Positions 14,817 through 27,648 of a DNA stretch of 64,000 bases are shown one piece after another. The translations under genes and the position numbers were made by a program. Source of the stretch: Auanema rhodensis (lineage: Eukaryota > Nematoda > Chromadorea > Rhabditida > Rhabditidae); the NCBI GenBank assembly GCA_964057225.1, contig OZ059894.1, positions 21,668,476 to 21,732,475 on the forward strand, given 5' to 3'. The notes beneath the pieces were generated by a model, which was given only the letters and a program-made list of their open reading frames with translations, made no database searches and had not been told where the DNA came from. Each line of letters begins with the position of its first letter. Within the stretch, counting starts at the first letter, position 1.

Positions 14817-15189
14817 TGTTTTTAGATTCCTTTTTTTAAGGCAAAGACGATGGACAATGTTATTCAACGAAAAAATTAATTCTTCAGGGTGAAAATCGAG
14901 GATATAAGTGTGAACTTATATCAGTTGATATCTCGGTGCATTTTTAAGCTAGCGCAAATCTGATAACACAGATCGACGCAGCTTAAAAATCCGCATCGAA
15001 TGCACTATACTACATTGAGAAACGCTTAATACAAAAATTAGTTATGATCGTTTGAAAAATGATGCATTAGTGTATGTTGAGTTTCCATGTACACTCAACA
15101 TTGCTTCCAAAAACATTTTGACAAAAATTTTTTCGAAAAATTTCAAAATAATTTAGCAAAAAGTAGATGTTTTTAGATTCCATTTTTCA

Positions 15190-18100
15190 AGGCAAAGACG
15201 ATAGACAATGTTATTCAACGAAAAAATTAATTCTTCAGGGTGAAAATCGAGGATATAAGTGTGAACTTGTATCAGTTGATATCTCGGTGCATTTTTAAGC
15301 TAGCGCAAATCTGATAACACAGATCGACGCAGCTTAAAAATCCGCATCGAATGCACTATACTACATTGAGAAACGCTTAATACAAAAATTAGTTATGATC
15401 GTTTGAAAAATGATGCATTAGTGTATGTTGAGTTTCCATGTACACTCAACATTGCTTCCAAAAACATTTTGACAAAAATTTTTTCGAAAAATTTCAAAAT
15501 AATTTAGCAAAAAGTAGATGTTTTTAGATTTCATTTTTCAAGGCAAGGACGATGGACAATGTTATTCAACGAAAAAAATAATTCTTCAGGGTGAAAATCG
15601 AGGATATAAGTGTGAACTTGTATCAGTTGATATCTCGGTGCATTTTTAAGCTAGCGCAAATCTGATAACACTGATCGACGCAGCTTAAAAATCCGCATCG
15701 AATGCACTATACTACATTGAGAAACGCTTAATACAAAAATTAGTTATGATCGTTTGAAAAATGATGCATTAGTGTATGTTGAGTTTCCATGTACACTCAA
15801 CATTGCTTCCAAAAACATTTAGACAAAAATTTTTTCGAAAAATTTCAAAATAATTTAGCAAAAAGTAGATGTTTTTAGATTCCATTTTTCAAGGCAAAGA
15901 CGATAGACAATGTTATTCAACGAAAAAATTAATTCTTCAGGGTGAAAATCGAGGATATAAGTGTGAACTTGTATCAGTTGATATCTCGGTGCATTTTTAA
16001 GCTAGCGCAAATCTGATAACACAGATCGACGCAGCTTAAAAATCCGCATCGAATGCACTATACTACATTGAGAAACGCTTAATACAAAAATTAGTTTTGA
16101 TCGTTTGAAAAATGATGCATTAGTGTATGTTGAGTTTCCATGTACACTCAACATTGCTTCCAAAAACATTTTGACAAAAATTTTTTCGAAAAATTTCAAA
16201 ATAATTCAGCAAAAAGTAGATGTTTTTAGATTCCTTTTTTTAAGGCAAAGACGATGGACAATGTTATTCAACGAAAAAATTAATTCTTCAGGGTGAAAAT
16301 CGAGGATATAAGTGTGAACTTATATCAGTTGATATCTCGGTGCATTTTTAAGCTAGCGCAAATCTGATAACACAGATCGACGCAGCTTAAAAATCCGCAT
16401 CGAATGCACTATACTACATTGAGAAACGCTTGATAAAAAAATTAGTTATGTTCGTTTGAAAAATGATGCATTAGTGTATGTTGAGTTTCCATGTACACTC
16501 AACATTGCTTCCAAAAACATTTTGACAAAAATTTTTTCGAAAAATTTCAAAATAATTTAGCAAAAAGTAGATGTTTTTAGATTCCTTTTTTTAAGGCAAA
16601 GACGATGGACAATGTTATTCAACGAAAAAATTAATTCTTCAGGGTGAAAATCGAGGATATAAGTGTGAACTTATATCAGTTGATATCTCGGTGCATTTTT
16701 AAGCTAGCGCAAATCTGATAACACAGATCGACGCAGCTTGAAAATCCGCATCGAATGCACTATACTACATCAACAAACGCTTGATACAAAAATTAGTTAT
16801 GATCGTTTGAAAAATGATGCATTAGTGTATGTTGAGTTTCCATGTACACTCAACATTGCTTCCAAAAACATTTTGACAAAAATTTTTTCGAAAAATTTCA
16901 AAATAATTTAGCAAAAAGTAGATGTTTTTAGATTCCATTTTTCAAGGCAAAGACGATAGACAATGTTATTCAACGAAAAAATTAATTCTTCAGGGTGAAA
17001 ATCGAGGATATAAGTGTGAACTTATATCAGTTGATATCTCGGTGCATTTTTAAGCTAGCGCAAATCGGATAACACAGATCGACGCAGCTTAAAAATCCGC
17101 ATCGAATGCACTATACTACATTGAGAAACGCTTAATACAAAAATTAGTTATGATCGTTTGAAAAATGATGCATTAGTGTATGTTGAGTTTCCATGTACAC
17201 TCAACATTGCTTCCAAAAACATTTTGACAAAAATTTTTTCGAAAAATTTCAAAATAATTCAGCAAAAAGTAGATGTTTCTAGATTCCTTTTTTCAAGGCA
17301 AAGACGATGGACAATGTTATTCAACGAAAAAATTAATTCTTCAGGGTGAAAATCGAGGATATAAGTGTGAACTTATATCAGTTGATATCTCGGTGCATTT
17401 TTAAGCTAGCGCAAATCTGATAACACAGATCGACGCAGCTTAAAAATCCGCATCGAATGCACTATACTACATTGAGAAACGTTTGATACAAAAATTAGTT
17501 ATGATCGTTTGAAAAATGATGCATTAGTGTATGTTGAGTTTCCATGTACACTCAACATTGCTTCCAAAAACATTTTGACAAAAATTTTTTCGAAAAATTT
17601 CAAAATAATTCAGCAAAAAGTAGATGTTTTTAGATTCCTTTTTTCAAGGCAAAGACGATGGACATTGTTATTCAACGAAAAAATTAATTCTTCAGGGTGA
17701 AAATCGAGGATATAAGTGTGAACTTATATCAGTTGATATCTCGGTGCATTTTTAAGCTAGCGCAAATCTGATAACACAGATCGACGCAGCTTAAAAATCC
17801 GCATCGAATGCACTATACTACATTGAGAAACGCTTGATACAAAAATTAGTTATGATCGTTTGAAAAATGATGCATTAGTGTATGTTGAGTTTCCATGTAC
17901 ACTCAACATTGCTTCCAAAAACATTTTGACAAAACTTTTTTCGAAAAATTTCAAAATAATTTAGCAAAAAGTAAATGTTTTTAGATTTCATTTTTCAAGG
18001 CAAGGACGATGGACAATGTTATTCAACGAAAAAAATAATTCTTCAGGGTGAAAATCGAGGATATAAGTGTGAACTTATATCAGTTGATATCTCGGTGCAT

Positions 18101-20748
18101 TTTTAAGCTAGCGCAAATCTGATAACACAGATCGACGCAGCTTAAAAATCCGCATCGAATGCACTATACTACATTGAGAAACGCTTAATACAAAAATTAG
18201 TTATGATCGTTTGAAAAATGATGCATTAGTGTATGTTGAGTTTCCATGTACACTCAACATTGCTTCCAAAAACATTTTGACAAAAATTTTTTCGAAAAAT
18301 TTCAAAATAATTTAGCAAAAAGTAGATGTTTTTAGATTCCATTTTTCAAGGCAAAGACGATAGACAATGTTATTCAACGAAAAAATTAATTCTTCAGGGT
18401 GAAAATCGAGGATATAAGTGTGAACTTGTATCAGTTGATATCTCGGTGCATTTTTAAGCTAGCGCAAATCTGATAACACAGATCGACGCAGCTTAAAAAT
18501 CCGCATCGAATGCACTATACTACATTGAGAAACGCTTAATACAAAAATTAGTTATGATCGTTTGAAAAATGATGCATTAGTGTATGTTGAGTTTCCATGT
18601 ACACTCAACATTGCTTCCAAAAACATTTTGACAAAAATTTTTTCGAAAAATTTCAAAATAATTTAGCAAAAAGTAGATGTTTTTAGATTTCATTTTTCAA
18701 GGCAAGGACGATGGACAATGTTATTCAACGAAAAAAATAATTCTTCAGGGTGAAAATCGAGGATATAAGTGTGAACTTGTATCAGTTGATATCTCGGTGC
18801 ATTTTTAAGCTAGCGCAAATCTGATAACACAGATCGACGCAGCTTAAAAATCCGCATCGAATGCACTATACTACATTGAGAAACGCTTAATACAAAAATT
18901 AGTTATGATCGTTTGAAAAATGATGCATTAGTGTATGTTGAGTTTCCATGTACACTCAACATTGCTTCCAAAAACATTTAGACAAAAATTTTTTCGAAAA
19001 ATTTCAAAATAATTTAGCAAAAAGTAGATGTTTTTAGATTCCATTTTTCAAGGCAAAGACGATAGACAATGTTATTCAACGAAAAAATTAATTCTTCAGG
19101 GTGAAAATCGAGGATATAAGTGTGAACTTGTATCAGTTGATATCTCGGTGCATTTTTAAGCTAGCGCAAATCTGATAACACAGATCGACGCAGCTTAAAA
19201 ATCCGCATCGAATGCACTATACTACATTGAGAAACGCTTAATACAAAAATTAGTTTTGATCGTTTGAAAAATGATGCATTAGTGTATGTTGAGTTTCCAT
19301 GTACACTCAACATTGCTTCCAAAAACATTTTGACAAAAATTTTTTCGAAAAATTTCAAAATAATTCAGCAAAAAGTAGATGTTTTTAGATTCCTTTTTTT
19401 AAGGCAAAGACGATGGACAATGTTATTCAACGAAAAAATTAATTCTTCAGGGTGAAAATCGAGGATATAAGTGTGAACTTATATCAGTTGATATCTCGGT
19501 GCATTTTTAAGCTAGCGCAAATCTGATAACACAGATCGACGCAGCTTAAAAATCCGCATCGAATGCACTATACTACATTGAGAAACGCTTGATAAAAAAA
19601 TTAGTTATGTTCGTTTGAAAAATGATGCATTAGTGTATGTTGAGTTTCCATGTACACTCAACATTGCTTCCAAAAACATTTTGACAAAAATTTTTTCGAA
19701 AAATTTCAAAATAATTTAGCAAAAAGTAGATGTTTTTAGATTCCTTTTTTTAAGGCAAAGACGATGGACAATGTTATTCAACGAAAAAATTAATTCTTCA
19801 GGGTGAAAATCGAGGATATAAGTGTGAACTTATATCAGTTGATATCTCGGTGCATTTTTAAGCTAGCGCAAATCTGATAACACAGATCGACGCAGCTTGA
19901 AAATCCGCATCGAATGCACTATACTACATCAACAAACGCTTGATACAAAAATTAGTTATGATCGTTTGAAAAATGATGCATTAGTGTATGTTGAGTTTCC
20001 ATGTACACTCAACATTGCTTCCAAAAACATTTTGACAAAAATTTTTTCGAAAAATTTCAAAATAATTTAGCAAAAAGTAGATGTTTTTAGATTCCATTTT
20101 TCAAGGCAAAGACGATAGACAATGTTATTCAACGAAAAAATTAATTCTTCAGGGTGAAAATCGAGGATATAAGTGTGAACTTATATCAGTTGATATCTCG
20201 GTGCATTTTTAAGCTAGCGCAAATCGGATAACACAGATCGACGCAGCTTAAAAATCCGCATCGAATGCACTATACTACATTGAGAAACGCTTAATACAAA
20301 AATTAGTTATGATCGTTTGAAAAATGATGCATTAGTGTATGTTGAGTTTCCATGTACACTCAACATTGCTTCAAAAACATTTTGACAAAAATTTTTTCGA
20401 AAAATTTCAAAATAATTCAGCAAAAAGTAGATGTTTCTAGATTCCTTTTTTCAAGGCAAAGACGATGGACAATGTTATTCAACGAAAAAATTAATTCTTC
20501 AGGGTGAAAATCGAGGATATAAGTGTGAACTTATATCAGTTGATATCTCGGTGCATTTTTAAGCTAGCGCAAATCTGATAACACAGATCGACGCAGCTTA
20601 AAAATCCGCATCGAATGCACTATACTACATTGAGAAACGTTTGATACAAAAATTAGTTATGATCGTTTGAAAAATGATGCATTAGTGTATGTTGAGTTTC
20701 CATGTACACTCAACATTGCTTCCAAAAACATTTTGACAAAAATTTTTT
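15190..20748 (+). repeat. Segmental duplication at 9-monomer lag (3159 bp)
   Basis: About 15190-17590 and 18349-20748 match at a 3159-bp lag through seven monomers. Shared rare variants are acttgtatc, aaggcaaggacg with gaaaaaaataattc, acatttagac (15817 and 18976), gataaaaaaattag with ttatgttcg (16432 and 19591), acatcaacaaacg (16768 and 19927), aaatcggataac (17062 and 20221) and gtttctagattcc (17276 and 20434). The second copy then acquired the single-base deletion near 20371. The first copy has a private change, acactgatcg, near 15668. The match ends where aattcag gives way to aatttag. Confidence 0.82.
20319..20668 (+). repeat. 350-bp monomer with a single-base deletion
   Basis: At 20371-20378 this copy reads cttcaaaaacat where its 9-monomer paralogue near 17211 and nearly all others read cttccaaaaacat, so one C is missing. 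All forward monomers after it start one base early until 52961. It is one of only two indels I found in the window. Confidence 0.85.
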
Positions 20749-23700
20749 CGAAAAATTTCAAAATAATTTAGCAAAAAGTAGATGTTTTTAGATTCCTTTT
20801 TTTGAGGCAAAGACGATGGACAATGTTATTCAACGAAAAAATTAATTCTTCAGGGTGAAAATCGAGGATATAAGTGTGAACTTATATCAGTTGATATCTC
20901 GGTGCATTTTTAAGCTAGCGCAAATCTGATAACACAGATCGACGCAGCTTAAAAATCCGCATCGAATGCCTTATACTACATTGAGAAACGCTTAATACAA
21001 AAATTAGTTTTGATCGTTTGAAAAATGATGCATTAGTGTATGTTGAGTTTCCATGTACACTCAACATTGCTTCCAAAAACATTTTGACAAAAATTTTTTC
21101 GAAAAATTTCAAAATAATTTAGCAAAAAGTAGATGTTTTTAGATTCCTTTTTTTAAGGCAAAGACGATGGACAATGTTATTCAACGAAAAAATTAATTCT
21201 TCAGGGTGAAAATCGAGGATATAAGTGTGAACTTACATCAGTTGATATCTCGGTGCATTTTTAAGCTAGCGCAAATCTGATAACACAGATCGACGCAGCT
21301 TAAAAATCCGCATCGAATGCCTTATACTACATTGAGAAACGCTTAATACAAAAATTAGTTTTGATCGTTTGAAAAATGATGCATTAGTGTATGTTGAGTT
21401 TCCATGTACACTCAACATTGCTTCCAAAAACATTTTGACAAAAATTTTTTCGAAAAATTTCAAAATAATTTAGCAAAAAGTAGATGTTTTTAGATTCCTT
21501 TTTTTGAGGCAAAGACGATGGACAATGTTATTCAACGAAAAAATTAATTCTTCAGGGTGAAAATCGAGGATATAAGTGTGAACTTATATCAGTTGATATC
21601 TCGGTGCATTTTTAAGCTAGCGCAAATCTGATAACACAGATCGACGCAGCTTAAAAATCCGCATCGAATGCACTATACTACATCAAGAAACGCTTGATAC
21701 AAAAATTAGTTATGATCGTTTGAAAAATGATGCATTAGTGTATGTTGAGTTTCCATGTACACTCAACATTGCTTCCAAAAACATTTTGACAAAAATTTTT
21801 TCGAAAAATTTCAAAATAATTTAGCAAAAAGTAGATGTTTTTAGATTCCTTTTTTTAAGGCAAAGACGATGGACAATGTTATTCAACGAAAAAATTAATT
21901 CTTCAGGGTGAAAATCGAGGATATAAGTGTGAACTTACATCAGTTGATATCTCGGTGCATTTTTAAGCTAGCGCAAATCTGATAACACAGATCGACGCAG
22001 CTTAAAAATCCGCATCGAATGCCTTATACTACATTGAGAAACGCTTAATACAAAAATTAGTTTTGATCGTTTGAAAAATGATGCATTAGTGTATGTTGAG
22101 TTTCCATGTACACTCAATATTGCTTCCAAAAACATTTTGACAAAAATTTTTTCGAAAAATTTCAAAATAATTTAGCAAAAAGTAGATGTTTTTAGATTCC
22201 TGTTTTTGAGGCAAAGACGATGGACAATGTTATTCAACGAAAAAATTAATTCTTCAGGGTGAAAATCGAGGATATAAGTGTGAACTTATATCAGTTGATA
22301 TCTCGGTGCATTTTTAAGCTAGCGCAAATTTGATAACACAGATCGACGCAGCTTAAAAATCCGCATCGAATGCACTATACTACATTGAGAAACGCTTGAT
22401 AAAAAAATTAGTTATGTTCGTTTGAAAAATGATGCATTAGTGTATGTTGAGTTTCCATGTACACTCAACATTGCTTCCAAAAACATTTTGACAAAAATTT
22501 TTTCGAAAAATTTCAAAATAATTTAGCAAAAAGTAGATGTTTTTAGATTCCTTTTTTCAAGGCAAAGACGATGGACAATGTTATTCAACGAAAAAATTAA
22601 TTCTTCAGGGTGAAAATCGAGGATATAAGTGTGAACTTATATCAGTTGATATCTCGGTGCATTTTTAAGCTAGCGCAAATCTGATAACACAGATCGACGC
22701 AGCTTAAAAATCCGCATCGAATGCACTATACTACATCAAGAAACGCTTGATACAAAAATTAGTTATGATCGTTTGAAAAATGATGCATTAGTGTATGTTG
22801 AGTTTCCATGTACACTCAACATTGCTTCCAAAAACATTTTGACAAAAATTTTTTCGAAAAATTTCAAAATAATTTAGCAAAAAGTAGATGTTTTTAGATT
22901 CCATTTTTCAAGGCAAAGACGATAGACAATGTTATTCAACGAAAAAATTAATTCTTCAGGGTGAAAATCGAGGATATAAGTGTGAACTTATATCAGTTGA
23001 TATCTCGGTGCATTTTTAAGCTAGCGCAAATCTGATAACACAGATCGACGCAGCTTAAAAATCCGCATCGAATGCCTTATACTACATTGAGAAACGCTTA
23101 ATACAAAAATTAGTTATGATCGTTTGAAAAATGATGCATTAGTGTATGTTGAGTTTCCATGTACACTCAACATTGCTTCCAAAAACATTTTGACAAAAAT
23201 TTTTTCGAAAAATTTCAAAATAATTTAGCAAAAAGTAGATGTTTTTAGATTCCTGTTTTTAAGGCAAAGACGATGGACAATGTTATTCAACGAAAAAATT
23301 AATTCTTCAGGGTGAAAATCGAGGATATAAGTGTGAACTTATATCAGTTGATATCTCGGTGCATTTTTAAGCTAGCGCAAATCTGATAACACAGATCGAC
23401 GCAGCTTAAAAATCCGTATTGAATGCACTATACTACATTGAGAAACGTTTGATACAAAAATTAGTAATGATCGTTTGAAAAATGATGCATTAGTGTATGT
23501 TGAGTTTCCATGTACACTCAACATTGCTTCCAAAAACATTTTGACAAAAATTTTTTCGAAAAATTTCAAAATAATTTAGCAAAAAGTAGATGTTTTTAGA
23601 TTCCTGTTTTTAAGGCAAAGACGATGGACAATGTTATTCAACGAAAAAATTAATTCTTCAGGGTGAAAATCGAGGATATAAGTGTGAACTTATATCAGTT

Positions 23701-24839
23701 GATATCTCGGTGCATTTTTAAGCTAGCGCAAATTTGATAACACAGATCGACGCAGCTTAAAAATCCGCATCGAATGCACTATACTACATTGAGAAACGCT
23801 TGATAAAAAAATTAGTTATGTTCGTTTGAAAAATGATGCATTAGTGTATGTTGAGTTTCCATGTACACTCAACATTGCTTCCAAAAACATTTTGACAAAA
23901 ATTTTTTCGAAAAATTTCAAAATAATTTAGCAAAAAGTAGATGTTTTTAGATTCCTTTTTTTAAGGCAAAGACGATGGACAATGTTATTCAACGAAAAAA
24001 TTAATTCTTCAGGGTGAAAATCGAGGATATAAGTGTGAACTTATATCAGTTGATATCTCGGTGCATTTTTAAGCTAGCGCAAATCTGATAACACAGATCG
24101 ACGCAGCTTAAAAATCCGCATCGAATGCACTATACTACATCAAGAAACGCTTGATACAAAAATTAGTTATGATCGTTTGAAAAATGATGCATTAGTGTAT
24201 GTTGAGTTTCCATGTACACTCAACATTGCTTCCAAAAACATTTTGACAAAAATTTTTTCGAAAAATTTCAAAATAATTTAGCAAAAAGTAGATGTTTTTA
24301 GATTCCATTTTTCAAGGCAAAGACGATAGACAATGTTATTCAACGAAAAAATTAATTCTTCAGGGTGAAAATCGAGGATATAAGTGTGAACTTATATCAG
24401 TTGATATCTCGGTGCATTTTTAAGCTAGCGCAAATCTGATAACACAGATCGACGCTGCTTAAAAATCCGCATCGAATGCACTATACTACATTGAGAAACG
24501 CTTGATACAAAAATTAGTTATGATCGTTTGAAAAATGATGCATTAGTGTATGTTGAGTTTCCATGTACACTCAACATTGCTTCCAAAAACATTTTGACAA
24601 AAATTTTTTCGAAAAATTTCAAAATAATTTAGCAAAAAGTAGATGTTTTTAGATTCCTTTTTTTAAGGCAAAGACGATGGACAATGTTATTCAACGAAAA
24701 AATTAATTCTTCAGGGTGAAAATCGAGGATATAAGTGTGAACTTATATCAGTTGATATCTCGGTGCATTTTTAAGCTAGCGCAAATCTGATAACACAGAT
24801 CGACGCAGCTTAAAAATCCGCATCGAATGCACTATACTA

Positions 24840-27445
24840 CATCAAGAAACGCTTGATACAAAAATTAGTTATGATCGTTTGAAAAATGATGCATTAGTGT
24901 ATGTTGAGTTTCCATGTACACTCAACATTGCTTCCAAAAACATTTTGACAAAAATTTTTTCGAAAAATTTCAGAATAATTCAGCAAAAAGTAGATGTTTT
25001 TAGATTCCTTTTTCCAAGGCAAAGACGATGGACAATGTTATTCAACGAAAAAATTAATTCTTCAGGGTGAAAATCGAGGATATAAGTGTGAACTTATATC
25101 AGTTGATATCTCGGTGCATTTTTAAGCTAGCGCAAATCTGATAACACAGATCGACGCAGCTTAAAAATCCGCATCGAATGCACTATACTACATTGAGAAA
25201 CGTTTGATACAAAAATTAGTTATGATCGTTTGAAAAATGATGCATTAGTGTATGTTGAGTTTCCATGTACACTCAACATTGCTTCCAAAAACATTTTGAC
25301 AAAAATTTTTTCGAAAAATTTCAAAATAATTTAGCTAAAAGTAGATGTTTTTAGATTTCTTTTTTTAAGGCAAAGACGATGGACAATGTTATTCAACGAA
25401 AAAATTAATTCTTCAGGGTGAAAATCGAGGATATAAGTGTGAACTTATATCAGTTGATATCTCGGTGCATTTTTAAGCTAGCGCAAATCTGATAACACAG
25501 ATCGACGCAGCTTAAAAATCCGCATCGAATGCACTATACTACATTGAGAAACGCTTAATACACAAATTAGTTATGATCGTTTGAAAAATGATGCATTAGT
25601 GTATGTTGAGTTTCCATGTACACTCAACATTGCTTCCAAAAACATTTTGACAAAAATTTTTTCGAAAAATTTCAAAATAATTTAGCAAAAAGTAGATGTT
25701 TTTAGATTCCTTTTTTCAAGGCAAAGAAGATGGACAATGTTATTCAACGAAAAAATTAATTCTTCAGGGTGAAAATCGAGGATATAAGTGTGAACTTACA
25801 TCAGTTGATATCTCGGTGCATTTTTAAGCTAGCGCAAATCTGATAACACAGATCGACGCAGCTTAAGAATCCGCATCGAATGCACTATACTACATTGAGA
25901 AACGCTTAATACAAAAATTAGTTTTGATCGTTTGAAAAATGATGCATTAGTGTATGTTGAGTTTCCATGTACACTCAACATTGCTTCCAAAAACATTTTG
26001 ACAAAAATTTTTTCGAAAAATTTCAAAATAATTTAGCAAAAAGTAGATGTTTTTAGATTCCTGTTTTTAAGGCAAAGACGATGGACAATGTTATTCAACG
26101 AAAAAATTAATTCTTCAGGGTGAAAATCGAGGATATAAGTGTGAACTTATATCAGTTGATATCTCGGTGCATTTTTAAGCTAGCGCAAATTTGATAACAC
26201 AGATCGACGCAGCTTAAAAATCCGCATCGAATGCACTATACTACATTGAGAAACGCTTGATAAAAAAATTAGTTATGTTCGTTTGAAAAATGATGCATTA
26301 GTGTATGTTGAGTTTCCATGTACACTCAACATTGCTTCCAAAAACATTTTGACAAAAATTTTTTCGAAAAATTTCAAAATAATTTAGCAAAAAGTAGATG
26401 TTTTTAGATTCCTTTTTTTAAGGCAAAGACGATGGACAATGTTATTCAACGAAAAAATTAATTCTTCAGGGTGAAAATCGAGGATATAAGTGTGAACTTA
26501 TATCAGTTGATATCTCGGTGCATTTTTAAGCTAGCGCAAATCTGATAACACAGATCGACGCAGCTTAAAAATCCGCATCGAATGCACTATACTACATCAA
26601 GAAACGCTTGATACAAAAATTAGTTATGATCGTTTGAAAAATGATGCATTAGTGTATGTTGAGTTTCCATGTACACTCAACATTGCTTCCAAAAACATTT
26701 TGACAAAAATTTTTTCGAAAAATTTCAGAATAATTCAGCAAAAAGTAGATGTTTTTAGATTCCTTTTTCCAAGGCAAAGACGATGGACAATGTTATTCAA
26801 CGAAAAAATTAATTCTTCAGGGTGAAAATCGAGGATATAAGTGTGAACTTATATCAGTTGATATCTCGGTGCATTTTTAAGCTAGCGCAAATCTGATAAC
26901 ACAGATCGACGCAGCGTAAAAATCCGCATCGAATGCACTATACTACATTGAGAAACGTTTGATACAAAAATTAGTTATGATCGTTTGAAAAATGATGCAT
27001 TAGTGTATGTTGAGTTTCCATGTACACTCAACATTGCTTCCAAAAACATTTTGACAAAAATTTTTTCGAAAAATTTCAAAATAATTTAGCTAAAAGTAGA
27101 TGTTTTTAGATTTCTTTTTTTAAGGCAAAGACGATGGACAATGTTATTCAACGAAAAAATTAATTCTTCAGGGTGAAAATCGAGGATATAAGTGTGAACT
27201 TATATCAGTTGATATCTCGGTGCATTTTTAAGCTAGCGCAAATCTGATAACACAGATCGACGCAGCTTAAAAATCCGCATCGAATGCACTATACTACATT
27301 GAGAAACGCTTAATACACAAATTAGTTATGATCGTTTGAAAAATGATGCATTAGTGTATGTTGAGTTTCCATGTACACTCAACATTGCTTCCAAAAACAT
27401 TTTGACAAAAATTTTTTCGAAAAATTTCAAAATAATTTAGCAAAA
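24840..27445 (+). repeat. Segmental duplication at 5-monomer lag (1755 bp)
   Basis: About 24840-25690 and 26595-27445 share, in order, catcaagaaacgcttgat, the ttcagaataattc plus tttccaagg monomer, acgtttgat, tagctaaaag with agatttcttt, and taatacacaaattag. The match ends at the monomer where agaagatgg (25727) is replaced by agacgatgg. The stretch just upstream of the second copy (about 26060-26640) instead matches 23600-24180 at a 2457-bp lag. The area is therefore a mosaic of overlapping exchanges rather than a clean higher-order repeat. Confidence 0.7.
27358..27385 (+). repeat. Hairpin A: 9-bp inverted repeat, 10-nt loop (monomer 21-48)
   Basis: The arms atgttgagt and actcaacat are perfect complements around a 10-nt loop. 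The dyad occurs in essentially every monomer of both blocks. The commonest variant changes the outer pair (gtgttgagt, seen as ctcaacacac in the reverse block, and in forward copies from 43.5 kb). A loop variant occurs at 2913. The structure is plain in the sequence. Extrusion as a cruciform, folding in a transcript, or protein binding are untested possibilities. Confidence 0.75.
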
Positions 27446-27458
27446 AGTAGATGTTTTT
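27393..27458 (+). repeat. A/T-rich segment flanked by an 8-bp inverted repeat (monomer 56-121)
   Basis: The arms aaaaacat (27393-27400) and atgttttt (27451-27458) enclose a 50-bp spacer made largely of A- and T-tracts. At its centre lies the 12-bp palindrome TTTTTCGAAAAA (27413-27424), which contains TTCGAA. These arms are the ones used at the 14758-14816 orientation switch. A-tract centres are about 9 to 14 bp apart, so curvature is possible but the phasing is not tight. The spacer carries subfamily markers: ttcagaataattc, ttcataataattt and attttataataattt in place of ttcaaaataattt. One copy (near 4618) loses the central CG. Confidence 0.8.
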
Positions 27459-27535
27459 AGATTCCTTTTTTTAAGGCAAAGACGATGGACAATGTTATTC
27501 AACGAAAAAATTAATTCTTCAGGGTGAAAATCGAG

Positions 27536-27557
27536 GATATAAGTGTGAACTTATATC
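27536..27557 (+). repeat. Hairpin B: 9-bp stem with GTGA tetraloop (monomer 199-220)
   Basis: The arms gatataagt and acttatatc are perfect complements separated by only four bases, gtga. As RNA read from the forward-oriented strand, the loop would be GUGA, a GNRA tetraloop. The recurrent loop variant is gtaa (for example 28249, 37725, 40886, 56328, 57732, 58084), which is also GNRA. Stem variants include acttgtatc (a G-T pair, 15265-15273), acttacatc (a mismatch, for example near 21229, 25793 and 30008) and gatatatgt (a mismatch, near 28590, 31398 and 35259). A role in RNA is inference; no transcript evidence is available here. Confidence 0.75.
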
Positions 27558-27574
27558 AGTTGATATCTCGGTGC

Positions 27575-27625
27575 ATTTTTAAGCTAGCGCAAATCTGATA
27601 ACACAGATCGACGCAGCTTAAAAAT
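27575..27625 (+). repeat. Hairpin C: 51-nt compound inverted repeat (monomer 238-288)
   Basis: An outer 11-bp perfect stem is formed by atttttaagct and agcttaaaaat. Inside it come one unpaired base, a 3-bp stem (gcg with cgc), a 3x3 internal loop, a 5-bp stem (atctg with cagat) and a 6-nt loop. The outer arms are intact in most copies. Subfamily variants fall inside the stems: agcttgaaaa, cttaagaat and aaatttgata keep a G-T pair, while agctcaaaa, agcgtaaaa and attttcaagct create mismatches. The GCTAGC site lies at the left arm end. The function is unknown. Confidence 0.72.
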
Positions 27626-27648
27626 CCGCATCGAATGCACTATACTAC

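Noticed and set aside
27393-27458. Tightly phased A-tracts giving strong DNA curvature.
   Set aside because: A-tract centres are about 9 to 14 bp apart and not on a helical period, so strong curvature cannot be claimed from reading alone.
27491-27507. Possible CENP-B box (monomer 154-170, minus strand TTTCGTTGAATAACATT).
   Set aside because: The first half resembles the box (TTCG and the central A are present), but the essential CGGG is replaced by ACAT. Five of nine required positions is not enough.
27585-27620. Possible hammerhead ribozyme, because ctgataacacag resembles the CUGAUGA core and some animal satellites carry hammerheads.
   Set aside because: The core reads CTGATAA, the matching GAAA segment and three-helix layout are absent, and the region folds better as hairpin C.
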